Part shown: positions 35,746 through 44,807 of the stretch, in pieces
Layout of the letters: the number at the start of each line of letters is the position of its first letter
How positions within the stretch are numbered: position 1 is the stretch's first letter
DNA from: Dyadobacter luteus
Lineage (GTDB): Bacteria; Bacteroidota; Bacteroidia; Cytophagales; Spirosomataceae
Assembly: GCF_003383615.1 (NCBI RefSeq)
Contig: NZ_QNUL01000002.1
Location: forward strand, 248,001-312,000
Direction of reading: 5' to 3'
DNA length: 64,000 nucleotides
Notes under the pieces: generated by a model
What the model was told of the DNA's origin: nothing
The model's database searches: none
What the model saw: the letters and a program-made list of their open reading frames with translations, nothing else
Made by a program: the position numbers and the translations under genes

Positions 35746-36423
35746 AAGAGCGCTTTCAAAGCAGGCGAAGAGATACCTACCCCGAATGCTCTTGACTACA
35801 GGCCACCGGATCATAAGATCCAGATTCACACCGGCCCGGGCCTTGGAGAATTCTTTTTATAAGGTCCGGCCAGGGCAGAAACCAAAGGTTTTGATAGCAG
35901 GCAGACAGGATAGGGAGCTGATTTGGCAAAAGGGCCGAAGTGGCCCTGAGCCAGATCAGAAATCAGACCGCAGCGTATCAATTAACCAATACGGTTATGA
36001 CCAGTAAATGCTTTGAGGGCAGGCTCCGAGAGAATATGTGGTGTTTTGTCAAGGCCAATACTGCCGACCTGACCGGTGAGCTTGAAGAATCTGGCGGCTG
36101 ATTTGAAACCATCACGTTTTAATTGCCTGACAGCTGTACTGAAAGACGGATTTGCCGGGATTTATAAAAGCTGGTATCAGAAAGGCCAGACCACAGGGCA
36201 TACTATCAAATGGTTTGTGATCTGTTGGGACTCAATTCAGATAGTGCTGTTATAACCGGACTTATTATCTGGTTAAAACAGAGATTCTGATCTACCTAGG
36301 TGAGCTCTCGGACGAACAGGGCTGAAAATATGGTTTACGTATATGTATTAACGGCAGTTTTGGTTAGGCCGGCTTGACAAGTATGTAAAGGATTATAAAG
36401 ATTGCAAATTAACACAAGGCTTT
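35746..36423 (+). other. Gene-poor insertion between traE and traF
   Basis: In related loci traE and traF are usually adjacent. Here about 680 bases intervene. They hold a 34-codon frame at 35997-36101 (MTSKCFEGRLRENMWCFVKA). Around 36105-36289 there are protein-like pieces in two phases, including FAGIYKSWYQKGQTTGHTIK and YYQMVCDLLGLNSDSAVITG. The pieces look like one small gene broken by frameshifts. No family is assigned. Confidence 0.4.
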
Positions 36424-36768
36424 ATGGCAACTAACAGATACGTAATTAACAAAGGGGTCAATCAGAGCATTGTATTCAAGGGACTGAGAGCGCAGTATAT
36501 CTGGTATATGGGAGCTGCTATGTTCGCTCTTCTGATCCTTTACTCAATCATGTATGTAGCGGGCATTAATACCTACATCAGCTTGGGTATTACCGTGTGC
36601 ACAGGCACAGGAGTGCTTGTATGGATCTACCATCTGAGCAGTACCTACGGAGAGCACGGACTGATCAAGGCGCTGGCCAAACGCAGTATCCCGCGTGTGA
36701 TTAAATCCCATTCAAGGAAGGTGTTCATCAGGCGCGGTGCGCCCGGGGAAAAGAACCAGAAATATTAA
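36424..36768 (+). CDS. traF: Conjugation protein TraF (DUF4133)
   Basis: A 114-residue protein beginning MATNRYVINKGVNQSIVFKG, the signature opening of DUF4133/TraF. Two transmembrane helices (about 28-47 and 53-70) and a basic tail follow. It is VirB3-like and is thought to help anchor the TraG ATPase at the inner membrane. The TraG start lies 22 bases after its stop. Confidence 0.9.
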   Translation: MATNRYVINKGVNQSIVFKGLRAQYIWYMGAAMFALLILYSIMYVAGINTYISLGITVCTGTGVLVWIYHLSSTYGEHGLIKALAKRSIPRVIKSHSRKVFIRRGAPGEKNQKY

Positions 36769-36790
36769 CGAAACAAATCAGCAAGTGAAG

Positions 36791-39259
36791 ATGGAAAAGG
36801 TGATAGATGATTTGCTGCCGATACTGGATATGGAAAATGGGTGTATTCTCTCCAAGCAGGGAGATGTTACAGTGGTGTTTCAAACAGAGCTGCCTGAGAT
36901 ATTCAGTCTTTCGGATAAGGATTATGACACGCTGCATCAAAGTTTTGTGAAAGCTTTAAAAATGCTTCCAGCCGGCAGCGTATTTCATAAACAGGATTAT
37001 TTTATTGACAGTCGTTACAGGGCTGAATTTGGTGATCAGGACACAAGTTTTCTGTCTTTAAGCAGCGAGAGGTTTTTCAATGAGCGGCCTTATCTGGCGC
37101 ACAGCTGCTATATCATGCTGACCAGAAAGCCCAAAGCGCGCAAGGCTTCAAGCTCGCTTTTCTCTAATCTGATCCGGCCCGCGCTTGTACCGCAGGACGC
37201 CATGGATGTGGCCGTTCATCAGGATTTTATTGATGCAGCCGATCAGTTCAGGCGCGTTTTGGAAGACAGCGGATATGTAAAGCTGCGTCAGCTCGAAGAC
37301 CATGAGCTTTTTAGCTACGCCGGTAAAGCAGGGCTGATTGAAAGGTATTGCTATCTGAGCGAGCAGCAGACCAGTAGCATGATCCGGGACATAGAGTTCA
37401 AGGACGGTATAAAGATCGGTGAAAAGTACTGTCAGCTCTACACGCTTGCTGATGCGGCTGATCTGCCGGGATCCGCCGGGGCTGGCACTACTTATGAGAA
37501 GTACTCTACGGATAAGACAAAGTTCAGTATCGGTTTTGCTTCAACGCTCGGGCAGCTTCTATCCTGTAACCATATTTATAACCAGTATGTTTTCATTGAA
37601 GACAGCGGCGCTGCCATCAGGCGTTTGGAAAGCAAAAGGCTCAGGCTTCAGTCTTTGTCTGTTTACGCAAGGGAGAACTCTCTGGCGCTGGATGCGGCCA
37701 ACGAGTTTTTGAACGAAGCGGTCAAAGAGCAGCGCTCGCCGGTCAAAGCCCATTTCAATGTGCTTGCCTGGACAGATAAACGCTCAGAGCTTCAGCAGAT
37801 CAAAAGTATGGTCTCATCAGCTCTGGCGCAAATCGATGCTACTGTCAAACTGGAAACGACGGGTGCTCCACAGATATTCTGGGCAGGCATTCCTGGCAAT
37901 GAGGCCGATTTTCCTATGAATGAGACCTTCGATACGTTCGCAGAGCAGGCAAGCTGTTTTCTGAACCTGGAGACAGGATATATCTCCTCGCTCAGCCCGG
38001 TAGGTATCCGGCTTGGGGATAGGCTCACCGGAAAACCGGTACATGTAGATATCAGTGATGAGCCGATCAGGCTTGGAATCTGCACAAACCGTAACAAGTT
38101 TATTCTTGGGCCTTCGGGTAGCGGCAAGTCCTTTTTTACCAACCATATGATCCGGTCTTACTATGAGCAGGGGGCCCATGTGGTGCTCGTCGACGTGGGG
38201 CACTCTTATAAAGGGCTCTGTGATCTGGTCGAAGGATATTACTTTACCTACGACGAAAAGCATCCGATCCGTTTCAATCCGTTTTATATTGAAGGCCGCG
38301 CAAAGCCTGATACAGAGAAAAAGGAGAGTATTAAAACACTGCTCTTAGCACTTTGGAAAAAAGACAACGAGGTTTTCAAAAGAAGCGAGTATGTGGCGCT
38401 CTCCAATGCGCTGACGCTTTACTACCAGTTTTTGCAGGAGCATCCAAGGGTTGTAGCATCGTTTGATTCTTTCTATGATTTTCTCAGAGATGTCTTTGTC
38501 AAGGTGCTGCAGGATGACCAGGTAAAAGACCGTGATTTTGATGTGTCCAACTTTTTGTATGTGCTTAGACCCTATTACAGAGGGGGTGAGTTTGATTACC
38601 TTTTAAATGCGAGCGAGAACCTGGACCTTCAAAATCAGCGGTTTATTGTCTTTGAGCTGGATGCTGTGAAAGATCATCCGATTCTTTTTCCTGTGATCAC
38701 CATCATTATCATGGAGGTATTTATCTCCAAGATGAGAAAGCTCAAAGGGATAAGAAAAGTCATATTGATCGAAGAGGCATGGAAAGCGATTGCCAAAGAG
38801 GGGATGGCAGAATACATACGCTATCTGTTTAAAACGGTCAGAAAGTTTTTCGGAGAGGCCATTGTTGTTACCCAGGAGGTCGAGGACATTATTTCATCAC
38901 CGGTAGTCAAACAGGCCATTATCAACAACAGTGATTGCAAGATACTGCTAGACCAGAGCAAGTATCAAAACAAGTTTGACCAGATTCAGCAGCTGCTGGG
39001 GCTGACAGAAAAGGAGAAGGCCCTTGTGCTGTCAGTCAACAAGGCCAATGACCCGCTTAAAAAATACAAAGAGGTCTTTATCAGTTTGGGCGGAATCAGT
39101 TCAAAGGTCTACCGCACAGAAGTGAGTCCTTCGGAATATCTGGCCTACACGACAGAGGAAACCGAAAAGATCAAAGTAGGCGAGTATGCAAAAAAATACG
39201 GCAGTGTGAAAAAAGGGATCAGTGTTTTGGCATCAGAGTTAACAAAGGGGAAAAAATGA
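36791..39259 (+). CDS. traG: TraG-family conjugation ATPase (VirB4-like)
   Basis: An 822-residue ATPase. The ATG at 36791 is preferred over an in-frame GTG at 36737, which would overlap traF. The N-terminal half is the VirB4/TraG N-domain (FQTELPEIFSLSDKDYD). Walker A is ILGPSGSGKSFFTN near residue 439, Walker B is VILIEEAWKAI near 658, and FGEAIVVTQEVEDI follows. It powers assembly of the type IV secretion channel and substrate transfer. It overlaps the next gene by four bases (ATGA), indicating translational coupling. Confidence 0.95.
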   Translation: MEKVIDDLLPILDMENGCILSKQGDVTVVFQTELPEIFSLSDKDYDTLHQSFVKALKMLPAGSVFHKQDYFIDSRYRAEFGDQDTSFLSLSSERFFNERPYLAHSCYIMLTRKPKARKASSSLFSNLIRPALVPQDAMDVAVHQDFIDAADQFRRVLEDSGYVKLRQLEDHELFSYAGKAGLIERYCYLSEQQTSSMIRDIEFKDGIKIGEKYCQLYTLADAADLPGSAGAGTTYEKYSTDKTKFSIGFASTLGQLLSCNHIYNQYVFIEDSGAAIRRLESKRLRLQSLSVYARENSLALDAANEFLNEAVKEQRSPVKAHFNVLAWTDKRSELQQIKSMVSSALAQIDATVKLETTGAPQIFWAGIPGNEADFPMNETFDTFAEQASCFLNLETGYISSLSPVGIRLGDRLTGKPVHVDISDEPIRLGICTNRNKFILGPSGSGKSFFTNHMIRSYYEQGAHVVLVDVGHSYKGLCDLVEGYYFTYDEKHPIRFNPFYIEGRAKPDTEKKESIKTLLLALWKKDNEVFKRSEYVALSNALTLYYQFLQEHPRVVASFDSFYDFLRDVFVKVLQDDQVKDRDFDVSNFLYVLRPYYRGGEFDYLLNASENLDLQNQRFIVFELDAVKDHPILFPVITIIIMEVFISKMRKLKGIRKVILIEEAWKAIAKEGMAEYIRYLFKTVRKFFGEAIVVTQEVEDIISSPVVKQAIINNSDCKILLDQSKYQNKFDQIQQLLGLTEKEKALVLSVNKANDPLKKYKEVFISLGGISSKVYRTEVSPSEYLAYTTEETEKIKVGEYAKKYGSVKKGISVLASELTKGKK

Positions 39260-39936
39260 GAAAGAACATCCTATTTTTTTTGTTTGTGAGCCTGGCCGTG
39301 CTCACGCCGGTTCACACCGCTCAGGCGGCAAACCCCTGGGCTGCTATTATCAAAGCTGCGATCAAAAGGGTGGTAAGGGCAGTAGACCTTCTGATACAAC
39401 GCAGGCAGAATGCAGTCATTAAACTTCAGAATGCGCAGAAGGCCCTGGAGAATACCATGTCCAAACTGCATCTGGATGAAATTACCGACTGGGTCAAAAA
39501 GCAGCGCGACCTTTACAAGGAGTATTACGATGAGCTCAAAAAGGTCAAAGCGGTCATCTCTTATTATTTCCGCATAAAGCAGATCGCCGAGAAGCAGGTG
39601 CTGATCGTTGAGCAGTACCAAAAGGCTTGGGGATTGTTTCAGTCCGACAAGCATTTCAGCTACTCAGAGCTTATTTACATGCAGAAGGTGTATGAGGGGA
39701 TTTTGGAGCAAACCGCGAAAAATGTTGATATGCTATCACTTGTTGTCACCGCATTCTCAACGCAGATGACTGATGTGGAAAGACTTGAAATGATCACCCG
39801 TGTAGCAGATCAGGTCGAGTTGGTGCACGACGAGCTGGTGAGTTTTAACCGGCAAAACCAGATGCTGAGTCTGTCGCGAGCCAGAAGCGAACTGGATGCC
39901 AAACTGATAAAACAGCTATACGGGATACAGGACTAG
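39256..39936 (+). CDS. traI: TraI-like secreted helical protein (first of three paralogues)
   Basis: A 226-residue protein with a cleavable signal peptide (about 1-24, ending TAQAA) and an almost wholly helical mature part. The C-terminal third (YSELIYMQKVYEGILEQTAK) aligns by eye with the third protein of this cluster. In Bacteroidetes conjugation loci this position is occupied by TraI-type proteins, which resemble VirB5 minor pilins in size and helical content. The symbol follows position and is less sure than that of TraG. Confidence 0.75.
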   Translation: MRKNILFFLFVSLAVLTPVHTAQAANPWAAIIKAAIKRVVRAVDLLIQRRQNAVIKLQNAQKALENTMSKLHLDEITDWVKKQRDLYKEYYDELKKVKAVISYYFRIKQIAEKQVLIVEQYQKAWGLFQSDKHFSYSELIYMQKVYEGILEQTAKNVDMLSLVVTAFSTQMTDVERLEMITRVADQVELVHDELVSFNRQNQMLSLSRARSELDAKLIKQLYGIQD

Positions 39937-39958
39937 CAAAGTTAACAAGCCAGCAATT

Positions 39959-40603
39959 ATGGGAAAGATTATAGCTACACTCGTTTTGGCATTGCTTAGC
40001 TGCTCGGGATGCTGCGCGCAGCGGCTGGCAGAATGGTTAAACCAGAATAAAACCCAGAAGGAGTATCTGATTGAGCAGGTTGCGCATCTGAAACTGTATC
40101 TGGAGTTGACCCAGAAGGGGTATCAGCTCGCTAAGCAGGGGCTTACCATGATTGGAGATATCAAAAGGGGGGAGCTCGCACTTCACAAAAACCGGTTTGA
40201 TTCCCTTCTGATTGTAAGTGGTCAGGTAGGCTCGCATCCCGGACTCGTAGAGCTCACCAAAATGCATGGCAGGATCAACCAGATCTGCGCGCAGCTTACC
40301 GGCCAGTTGGCCAGTGAACAGGTTCTGACCCAGCAGCAGCTTGATTATATCGACCAGGTACTTGGCGTTGTCTATGATGATTGTCAGGGGATCATCTATG
40401 GTATGTTCGCTGTGATCCGAAGTGGTAATCTTTCGATGAGTGACCAAGGCAGGATCAAAAGAATCGATGCGCTGCTGGCGCGAATGCAGGACAACTATCT
40501 GTTCACTGAAAGTTTCGCCGAACAGGCCCGCCTGCTGGCATCAGAGGTCGCAAAAGAAAAAACAGAAATTGAAAACAGCCGGGTTTTACACGGCATAAAA
40601 TAA
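39959..40603 (+). CDS. Secreted helical conjugation protein (second of three paralogues)
   Basis: A 214-residue protein with a signal peptide containing SCSGCCAQ, so either a lipoprotein or a cleaved secretory protein. The mature part is helical. It shares with the third paralogue the block LELTQKGYQLAKQGLTMIGD, followed by a conserved LALHKNRFDSLL, and later QQLDYIDQV. Annotations of such proteins in related loci often read TerB-like, but I see no evidence of a tellurite function. It is presumably a periplasmic part of the T4SS. Confidence 0.7.
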   Translation: MGKIIATLVLALLSCSGCCAQRLAEWLNQNKTQKEYLIEQVAHLKLYLELTQKGYQLAKQGLTMIGDIKRGELALHKNRFDSLLIVSGQVGSHPGLVELTKMHGRINQICAQLTGQLASEQVLTQQQLDYIDQVLGVVYDDCQGIIYGMFAVIRSGNLSMSDQGRIKRIDALLARMQDNYLFTESFAEQARLLASEVAKEKTEIENSRVLHGIK

Positions 40604-40611
40604 AAAAAGCG

Positions 40612-41241
40612 ATGAGAAGAAAATTTCTGAATCTGCTGCTGCTGGTTTTTCTTTCCAGCACAGTAAAGGTAAAAGCCCAGACCGCCGAGGTCACACAGTT
40701 AGTGCTTAACATTGAAAAACTTGACCAGCTGCGCAAGATCCTGCAGGAGCTCAAAGATGGTTACCAGATTCTTTTTAAAGGATACAGTACCATCAGAGAT
40801 CTCTCCAGAGGTAATTTTAAGCTGCACGAAGCTTTTCTGGACGGACTTTTACAGGTAAGCCCGGCGGTAAAAAATTACAGCAGGGTGCAGGATATTATCC
40901 GCTGTCAGCTTGCTATCATCAAAGAATACAAATCTGCCTATCAGAAGCTGTCTTCCTCGGGAAGTTTTTCTTCCGCCGAGCTTGATTACATATCCGGCGT
41001 CTACGAAAGGCTCGCTTCGCAAAGTTTAAAAAATCTGGATGCGCTCGACACAGCCCTTACTCCCAAAAAGCTCAGGGCATCCGATGATGAAAGACTTGGT
41101 TTGATCGACAGGGTTTACCAGGATATGACAGATCAGCTATCATTTCTCAGGAGTTTTAATTCCAATGCCGGACTTCTTTCCGCGCAGCGCAGCGCGGAGA
41201 AGGCTGATATAGAATTGACAAAAAAGCTCTACGATTTATAA
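40612..41241 (+). CDS. Secreted helical conjugation protein (third of three paralogues)
   Basis: A 209-residue protein with a signal peptide of about 23 residues (ending VKAQ). It has the blocks LQELKDGYQILFKGYSTIRD, LHEAFLDGLLQVS, SSAELDYISGVYERLASQSL and ERLGLIDRVYQDM. It matches the second paralogue in its N-terminal half and the first paralogue in its C-terminal half. It starts 9 bases after the preceding stop and 18 bases before traJ. Confidence 0.72.
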   Translation: MRRKFLNLLLLVFLSSTVKVKAQTAEVTQLVLNIEKLDQLRKILQELKDGYQILFKGYSTIRDLSRGNFKLHEAFLDGLLQVSPAVKNYSRVQDIIRCQLAIIKEYKSAYQKLSSSGSFSSAELDYISGVYERLASQSLKNLDALDTALTPKKLRASDDERLGLIDRVYQDMTDQLSFLRSFNSNAGLLSAQRSAEKADIELTKKLYDL

Positions 41242-41259
41242 CCTTTAAAACACTGACTT

Positions 41260-42360
41260 GTGAAAAACAAACTAATGATCACATGCTTTGTGATCGCGGT
41301 ATTGCTATGGCCACACAGCGCTCCGGCCCAGGGCTTTGAACAGCAAATAAGGGGTCTGAACGGTGTATTAGACGAGCTCTACAGTGAAATGCTGCCTTTG
41401 TGTAGCAGGCTGATTAACGTAGGAAGGGGGATTGCAGGTTTTGCGGCCATCTTCTACATCGGAAACCGCGTCTGGCGTCACCTTGCCAGCGCAGAGCCGG
41501 TTGATTTTTATCCGCTGCTGCGCCCGTTTGTATTAGGGTTTGCGATCATGTTTTTCCCTTTGGTGATCGGCATGATCAACGGCATACTCTCGCCCACAGT
41601 ACGCGGCACTGCGGGTATGGTCAAAGATTCGGACAAAGCGATTGCGATACTTTTAAAAAAGAAGGAGGATGCTATTAAAAGCTCTGATTTCTGGCAGATG
41701 TATGTAGGCGATGACCAGAAGGGAAGCCGGGAAAAGTGGCTGAAATACACCTACGGGGATGATTACTCTGAGGGCTTTGGTGATGGAATCAGCAATGACA
41801 TCAAGTTTTACATGGCCAAGCAGTCTTATAATTTCCGCAATTCAATCAAGGCTGCGCTCGCTGAGATACTCAGGGTTGTTTTCGAATCGGCCGCGCTTTG
41901 CATTAACACAATGCGCACTTTTCAACTGGTTGTACTGGCCATTGTCGGCCCGATCGTGTTTGGTATCTCGGTATTTGACGGCTTTCAGCATACGCTCATT
42001 GCCTGGATCGCGCGCTATATTAATGTGTACCTATGGCTTCCGGTAGCCAATATTTTCGGGGCTATTATCGGCAAGGTTCAGGAAAAGATGATCGCTTTGG
42101 ATATCCGTCAGGTGCAGGGCAGCGGCGATACTTTTTTCAGTGCACATGACAGCGCGTATCTGATTTTTCTGATCATAGGCATTGTCGGATACTTCTCTGT
42201 ACCATCCGTGGCAGGCTACATCATTCAGGCCGGGGGGAGCAGCGCTATGCTCAACAAGGTAACCTCGCTTTTCGCTGCGGCAGCTTCAGGCGCGGGCAAC
42301 AGAGCCTTTCCGGCCGGTGGTGGTTTTGGACGCTTGCCAAGACCAAAGTCAAAATCTTAA
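41260..42360 (+). CDS. traJ: Conjugation protein TraJ (VirB6-like)
   Basis: A 366-residue polytopic membrane protein starting with GTG. A signal-like N-terminus (ending APAQG) precedes a short periplasmic part with PLCSRLINVGRGIAGFAAI. Several transmembrane segments follow, including FVLGFAIMFFPLVIGMI, LVVLAIVGPIVFGISVF and the C-terminal IFLIIGIVGYFSVPSVAGYI. The TraJ family provides the VirB6-like inner-membrane channel of the Bacteroidetes system. Confidence 0.92.
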   Translation: MKNKLMITCFVIAVLLWPHSAPAQGFEQQIRGLNGVLDELYSEMLPLCSRLINVGRGIAGFAAIFYIGNRVWRHLASAEPVDFYPLLRPFVLGFAIMFFPLVIGMINGILSPTVRGTAGMVKDSDKAIAILLKKKEDAIKSSDFWQMYVGDDQKGSREKWLKYTYGDDYSEGFGDGISNDIKFYMAKQSYNFRNSIKAALAEILRVVFESAALCINTMRTFQLVVLAIVGPIVFGISVFDGFQHTLIAWIARYINVYLWLPVANIFGAIIGKVQEKMIALDIRQVQGSGDTFFSAHDSAYLIFLIIGIVGYFSVPSVAGYIIQAGGSSAMLNKVTSLFAAAASGAGNRAFPAGGGFGRLPRPKSKS

Positions 42361-42373
42361 ACGTAGATGAAAG

Positions 42374-43015
42374 ATGTTTTCAAAAGCAAAAGATATTCAA
42401 AGGGCGTTTAGCCATATCCGTGTCTTTACTTTTCTTGTGGTAGTCTGTAGTTTTTTGTTCTGCTGCTTTGCTGTCTACAAAAGCTATCAGCTCACCGGGC
42501 AAAGCAGTGACCGGATCTTTATTCTGGCAGATGGCAAGGTGCTTGAAGCTTACGCGTCTGATCGAAGAGACAATATAGCGGTTGAAGCAAGGGATCATGT
42601 GGCGAGCTTTCACAGGTTCTTCTTTACACTGGACCCGGATGAAAAAGCGATCCAGTCCAATGTGGTCAAAGCGCTTTATCTGGCTGACGGGTCTGCTAAA
42701 AAGCAATACGACAATCTGAGAGAATCCGGCTTTTATACCAGCATTATTTCAGGCAACATCAGCCAGCAGATTTCAGTCGACAGTGTGACTGTTGATACAG
42801 GCAAGTATCCCTACTACTTCCGATGCAGGGCTTCTCAGCAGATTGTCCGCGCTACAAGCATCGTGACCAGAAGCCTTGTGACCGAAGGACATCTGCGCAC
42901 TGTGTCAAGAAGCGATCATAACCCGCACGGATTTCTGATTGAGGGTTGGACTACACTCGAAAACAAGGATATCAGCAGTCAGAACCGCGTGCTAAGAAAC
43001 AATCCGATCTTTTAA
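42374..43015 (+). CDS. traK: Conjugation protein TraK (VirB8-like)
   Basis: A 213-residue protein with one N-terminal transmembrane helix (about 16-36) and a periplasmic alpha/beta domain. The conserved block HVASFHRFFFTLDPDEKAI is followed by the terminal GFLIEGWTTLENKDI. This is the Bacteroidetes TraK family, equivalent to VirB8. It starts 13 bases after traJ. Confidence 0.92.
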   Translation: MFSKAKDIQRAFSHIRVFTFLVVVCSFLFCCFAVYKSYQLTGQSSDRIFILADGKVLEAYASDRRDNIAVEARDHVASFHRFFFTLDPDEKAIQSNVVKALYLADGSAKKQYDNLRESGFYTSIISGNISQQISVDSVTVDTGKYPYYFRCRASQQIVRATSIVTRSLVTEGHLRTVSRSDHNPHGFLIEGWTTLENKDISSQNRVLRNNPIF

Positions 43016-43031
43016 ATAAAACCTGACAACT

Positions 43032-43448
43032 ATGTTTTACCAGTTCAATGCCCATAAGCACACACCGCCAAATCGGAATAGGACAGTAGTAGACCATGGG
43101 AAATATACAGGCCGGCAGATGATGTCGGCACTCAGCCAGCTACAGGACCGCTGGATAAAGTTTACAGATATCCACAAAGGAGGGCTTCCAAAAATACTAT
43201 TGGCGCTGATTTATGCTAATCTGGGATGCGGTTATGTATTAGCAATTCTCTGCATGATCCTGATTGCGCGCACTGAGCCTACAGATGTGCTTCCAATACC
43301 TGACAGGATTTCAATGCCTGCATGGTCAGATGCAGGTCTGCTAGATCAGAGTTCTGAGCATCTGACCGAATTTGAGCTTTACCTTGATAGTCTTGAAAAG
43401 CAGCTTGTGCTGGACAGTATTAATCATTTACAAACCATTAAAAAATAA
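43032..43448 (+). CDS. Small membrane protein in the traL position
   Basis: A 138-residue protein. It has a basic N-terminus, then one or two hydrophobic segments (KILLALIYANLGCGYVLAIL), and an acidic C-terminal helix (LDSLEKQLVLDSINHL). Between traK and traM, Bacteroides-type loci carry the small TraL protein. The identification here rests on position and topology only. It is coupled to traM by a gap of 5 bases. Confidence 0.65.
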   Translation: MFYQFNAHKHTPPNRNRTVVDHGKYTGRQMMSALSQLQDRWIKFTDIHKGGLPKILLALIYANLGCGYVLAILCMILIARTEPTDVLPIPDRISMPAWSDAGLLDQSSEHLTEFELYLDSLEKQLVLDSINHLQTIKK

Positions 43449-43453
43449 CAGCA

Positions 43454-44767
43454 ATGGAAAACTCAGCTGATTCGGCCCGATTCTTACAGCAGCGAAGATT
43501 TTATATGATGCTACCCGTGCTGGTAATACCCTTTGTGACCCTTATTTACTGGGTACTGTTTGCAAAGGGTGCTAAACCCGGCGCGCAGACCGCGCACAGC
43601 CAGGGGCTGCTCACCAGTCTGCCTGACGCGATGCTTAAGGAAGATAACGATATTAATAAATTGAGTTTTTATCAGCGGGCGGCAGCTGATTCAGCAAGGC
43701 TCAGTGAGCTGATCCGCAAGGACCCTTACCATGTTGCTCAGACAGCAAATGATGATACACTGCAGACCGGCCAGCTGGCAGGATTGCAAGGGCCGGTTTC
43801 CAAAAAAGAAAAACCGGTCAGCTATAGAGGGAAAACCTACACTGGCGCCAGTGAGGTGAAAATTATCAGAAAGCTCAATCAGCTTGACAAAGCGCTTAGC
43901 AGCCCTGCAGAGCCGGCCTTCAGTCCGGTGGATAAAGACATCAATATTCAGGATCCAGGCGCCGGCGATCAGATCCGCAAACTTGAAACGCTGATGAGTA
44001 GTATGCAGAATGGGCCGGCACGTGCGGACGTATATGCTGATCCGGAGATTGCCGAGCTTAACGGAATGCTCGATAAAATTATCAGGATCCAAAACCCTGA
44101 ACTTGATGGGGATAAAGTCAAAGAGCAGTCTGAGGCGGGGAAACAGAAAGTCTTCTCTGTTCAAAACATCTCTTTTGATAATCCCGTTAATTTACTGAGC
44201 ACTGGGCGGGCTGAAGATTCACTAGGGCAGCAGACCCTGCAGGAAATCCCATTTGAGCAAAGCGGCTTTTTTGGTCTGGATCAGAGTGCGGTGTCTTCTG
44301 CCAGCAACGCTTTCTCTGCAGCGATTGCTCAGGATCAGACAATCACTGCCGGTTCAACAGTCAAGCTAAGTCTGATGCAGGATATCGACATTGCCGGAAT
44401 ACTGATTCCGAAAGGAAGCTTTGTGTATGGAGTGGCATCTTTGAACAATGAGCGGCTGATAATCAAAATAACGTCGGTCCGATATGAAAACAGTCTGTTA
44501 CCTGTAAAACTTTCGGTCTACGATCTGGATGGGATTGCGGGAATTTACATCCCTGGTGCAATTGAACGAGACGTGGCCAAGCAGTCTTTGAGCCAGGATA
44601 TCCAAGGGGTCAGTATAGGCTCGATTGATCCTTCATTAGGTGCGCAGGCGGCCAGCGCTGGTATTCAAACTGCGAAGACACTGATGAGCAGAAAGACCAG
44701 GCTACTTCAGGTGAAAGTGAAAGCCGGTTATCAGGTGCTTCTCCGCGATTTGGATGCCAGGGGTTAA
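43454..44767 (+). CDS. traM: Conjugation protein TraM (VirB10-like)
   Basis: A 437-residue protein with one transmembrane helix (about 17-35), a long Pro/Gln/Ser-rich periplasmic linker and a C-terminal beta-domain. The domain contains GSTVKLSLMQDIDIAGILIP, GSFVYGVASLNNERL and LSVYDLDGIAGIYIPGAI. These are characteristic of TraM, the Bacteroidetes VirB10-like protein that spans the periplasm to the outer-membrane ring. Confidence 0.93.
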   Translation: MENSADSARFLQQRRFYMMLPVLVIPFVTLIYWVLFAKGAKPGAQTAHSQGLLTSLPDAMLKEDNDINKLSFYQRAAADSARLSELIRKDPYHVAQTANDDTLQTGQLAGLQGPVSKKEKPVSYRGKTYTGASEVKIIRKLNQLDKALSSPAEPAFSPVDKDINIQDPGAGDQIRKLETLMSSMQNGPARADVYADPEIAELNGMLDKIIRIQNPELDGDKVKEQSEAGKQKVFSVQNISFDNPVNLLSTGRAEDSLGQQTLQEIPFEQSGFFGLDQSAVSSASNAFSAAIAQDQTITAGSTVKLSLMQDIDIAGILIPKGSFVYGVASLNNERLIIKITSVRYENSLLPVKLSVYDLDGIAGIYIPGAIERDVAKQSLSQDIQGVSIGSIDPSLGAQAASAGIQTAKTLMSRKTRLLQVKVKAGYQVLLRDLDARG

Positions 44768-44807
44768 CGAACCTGAATCTAATCTAAAACATTATAGCTA
44801 ACCGATT

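Noticed and set aside
36737..36790. Longer N-terminus for TraG from an in-frame GTG
   Set aside because: It would overlap the end of traF and gives a poorly conserved-looking leader. The ATG at 36791 gives the usual TraG opening.
39959..41241. Tellurite-resistance (TerB) function for the helical conjugation proteins
   Set aside because: The TerB label is a common automatic annotation. The context is purely conjugative, the proteins are secreted, and no metal-site motif is visible.
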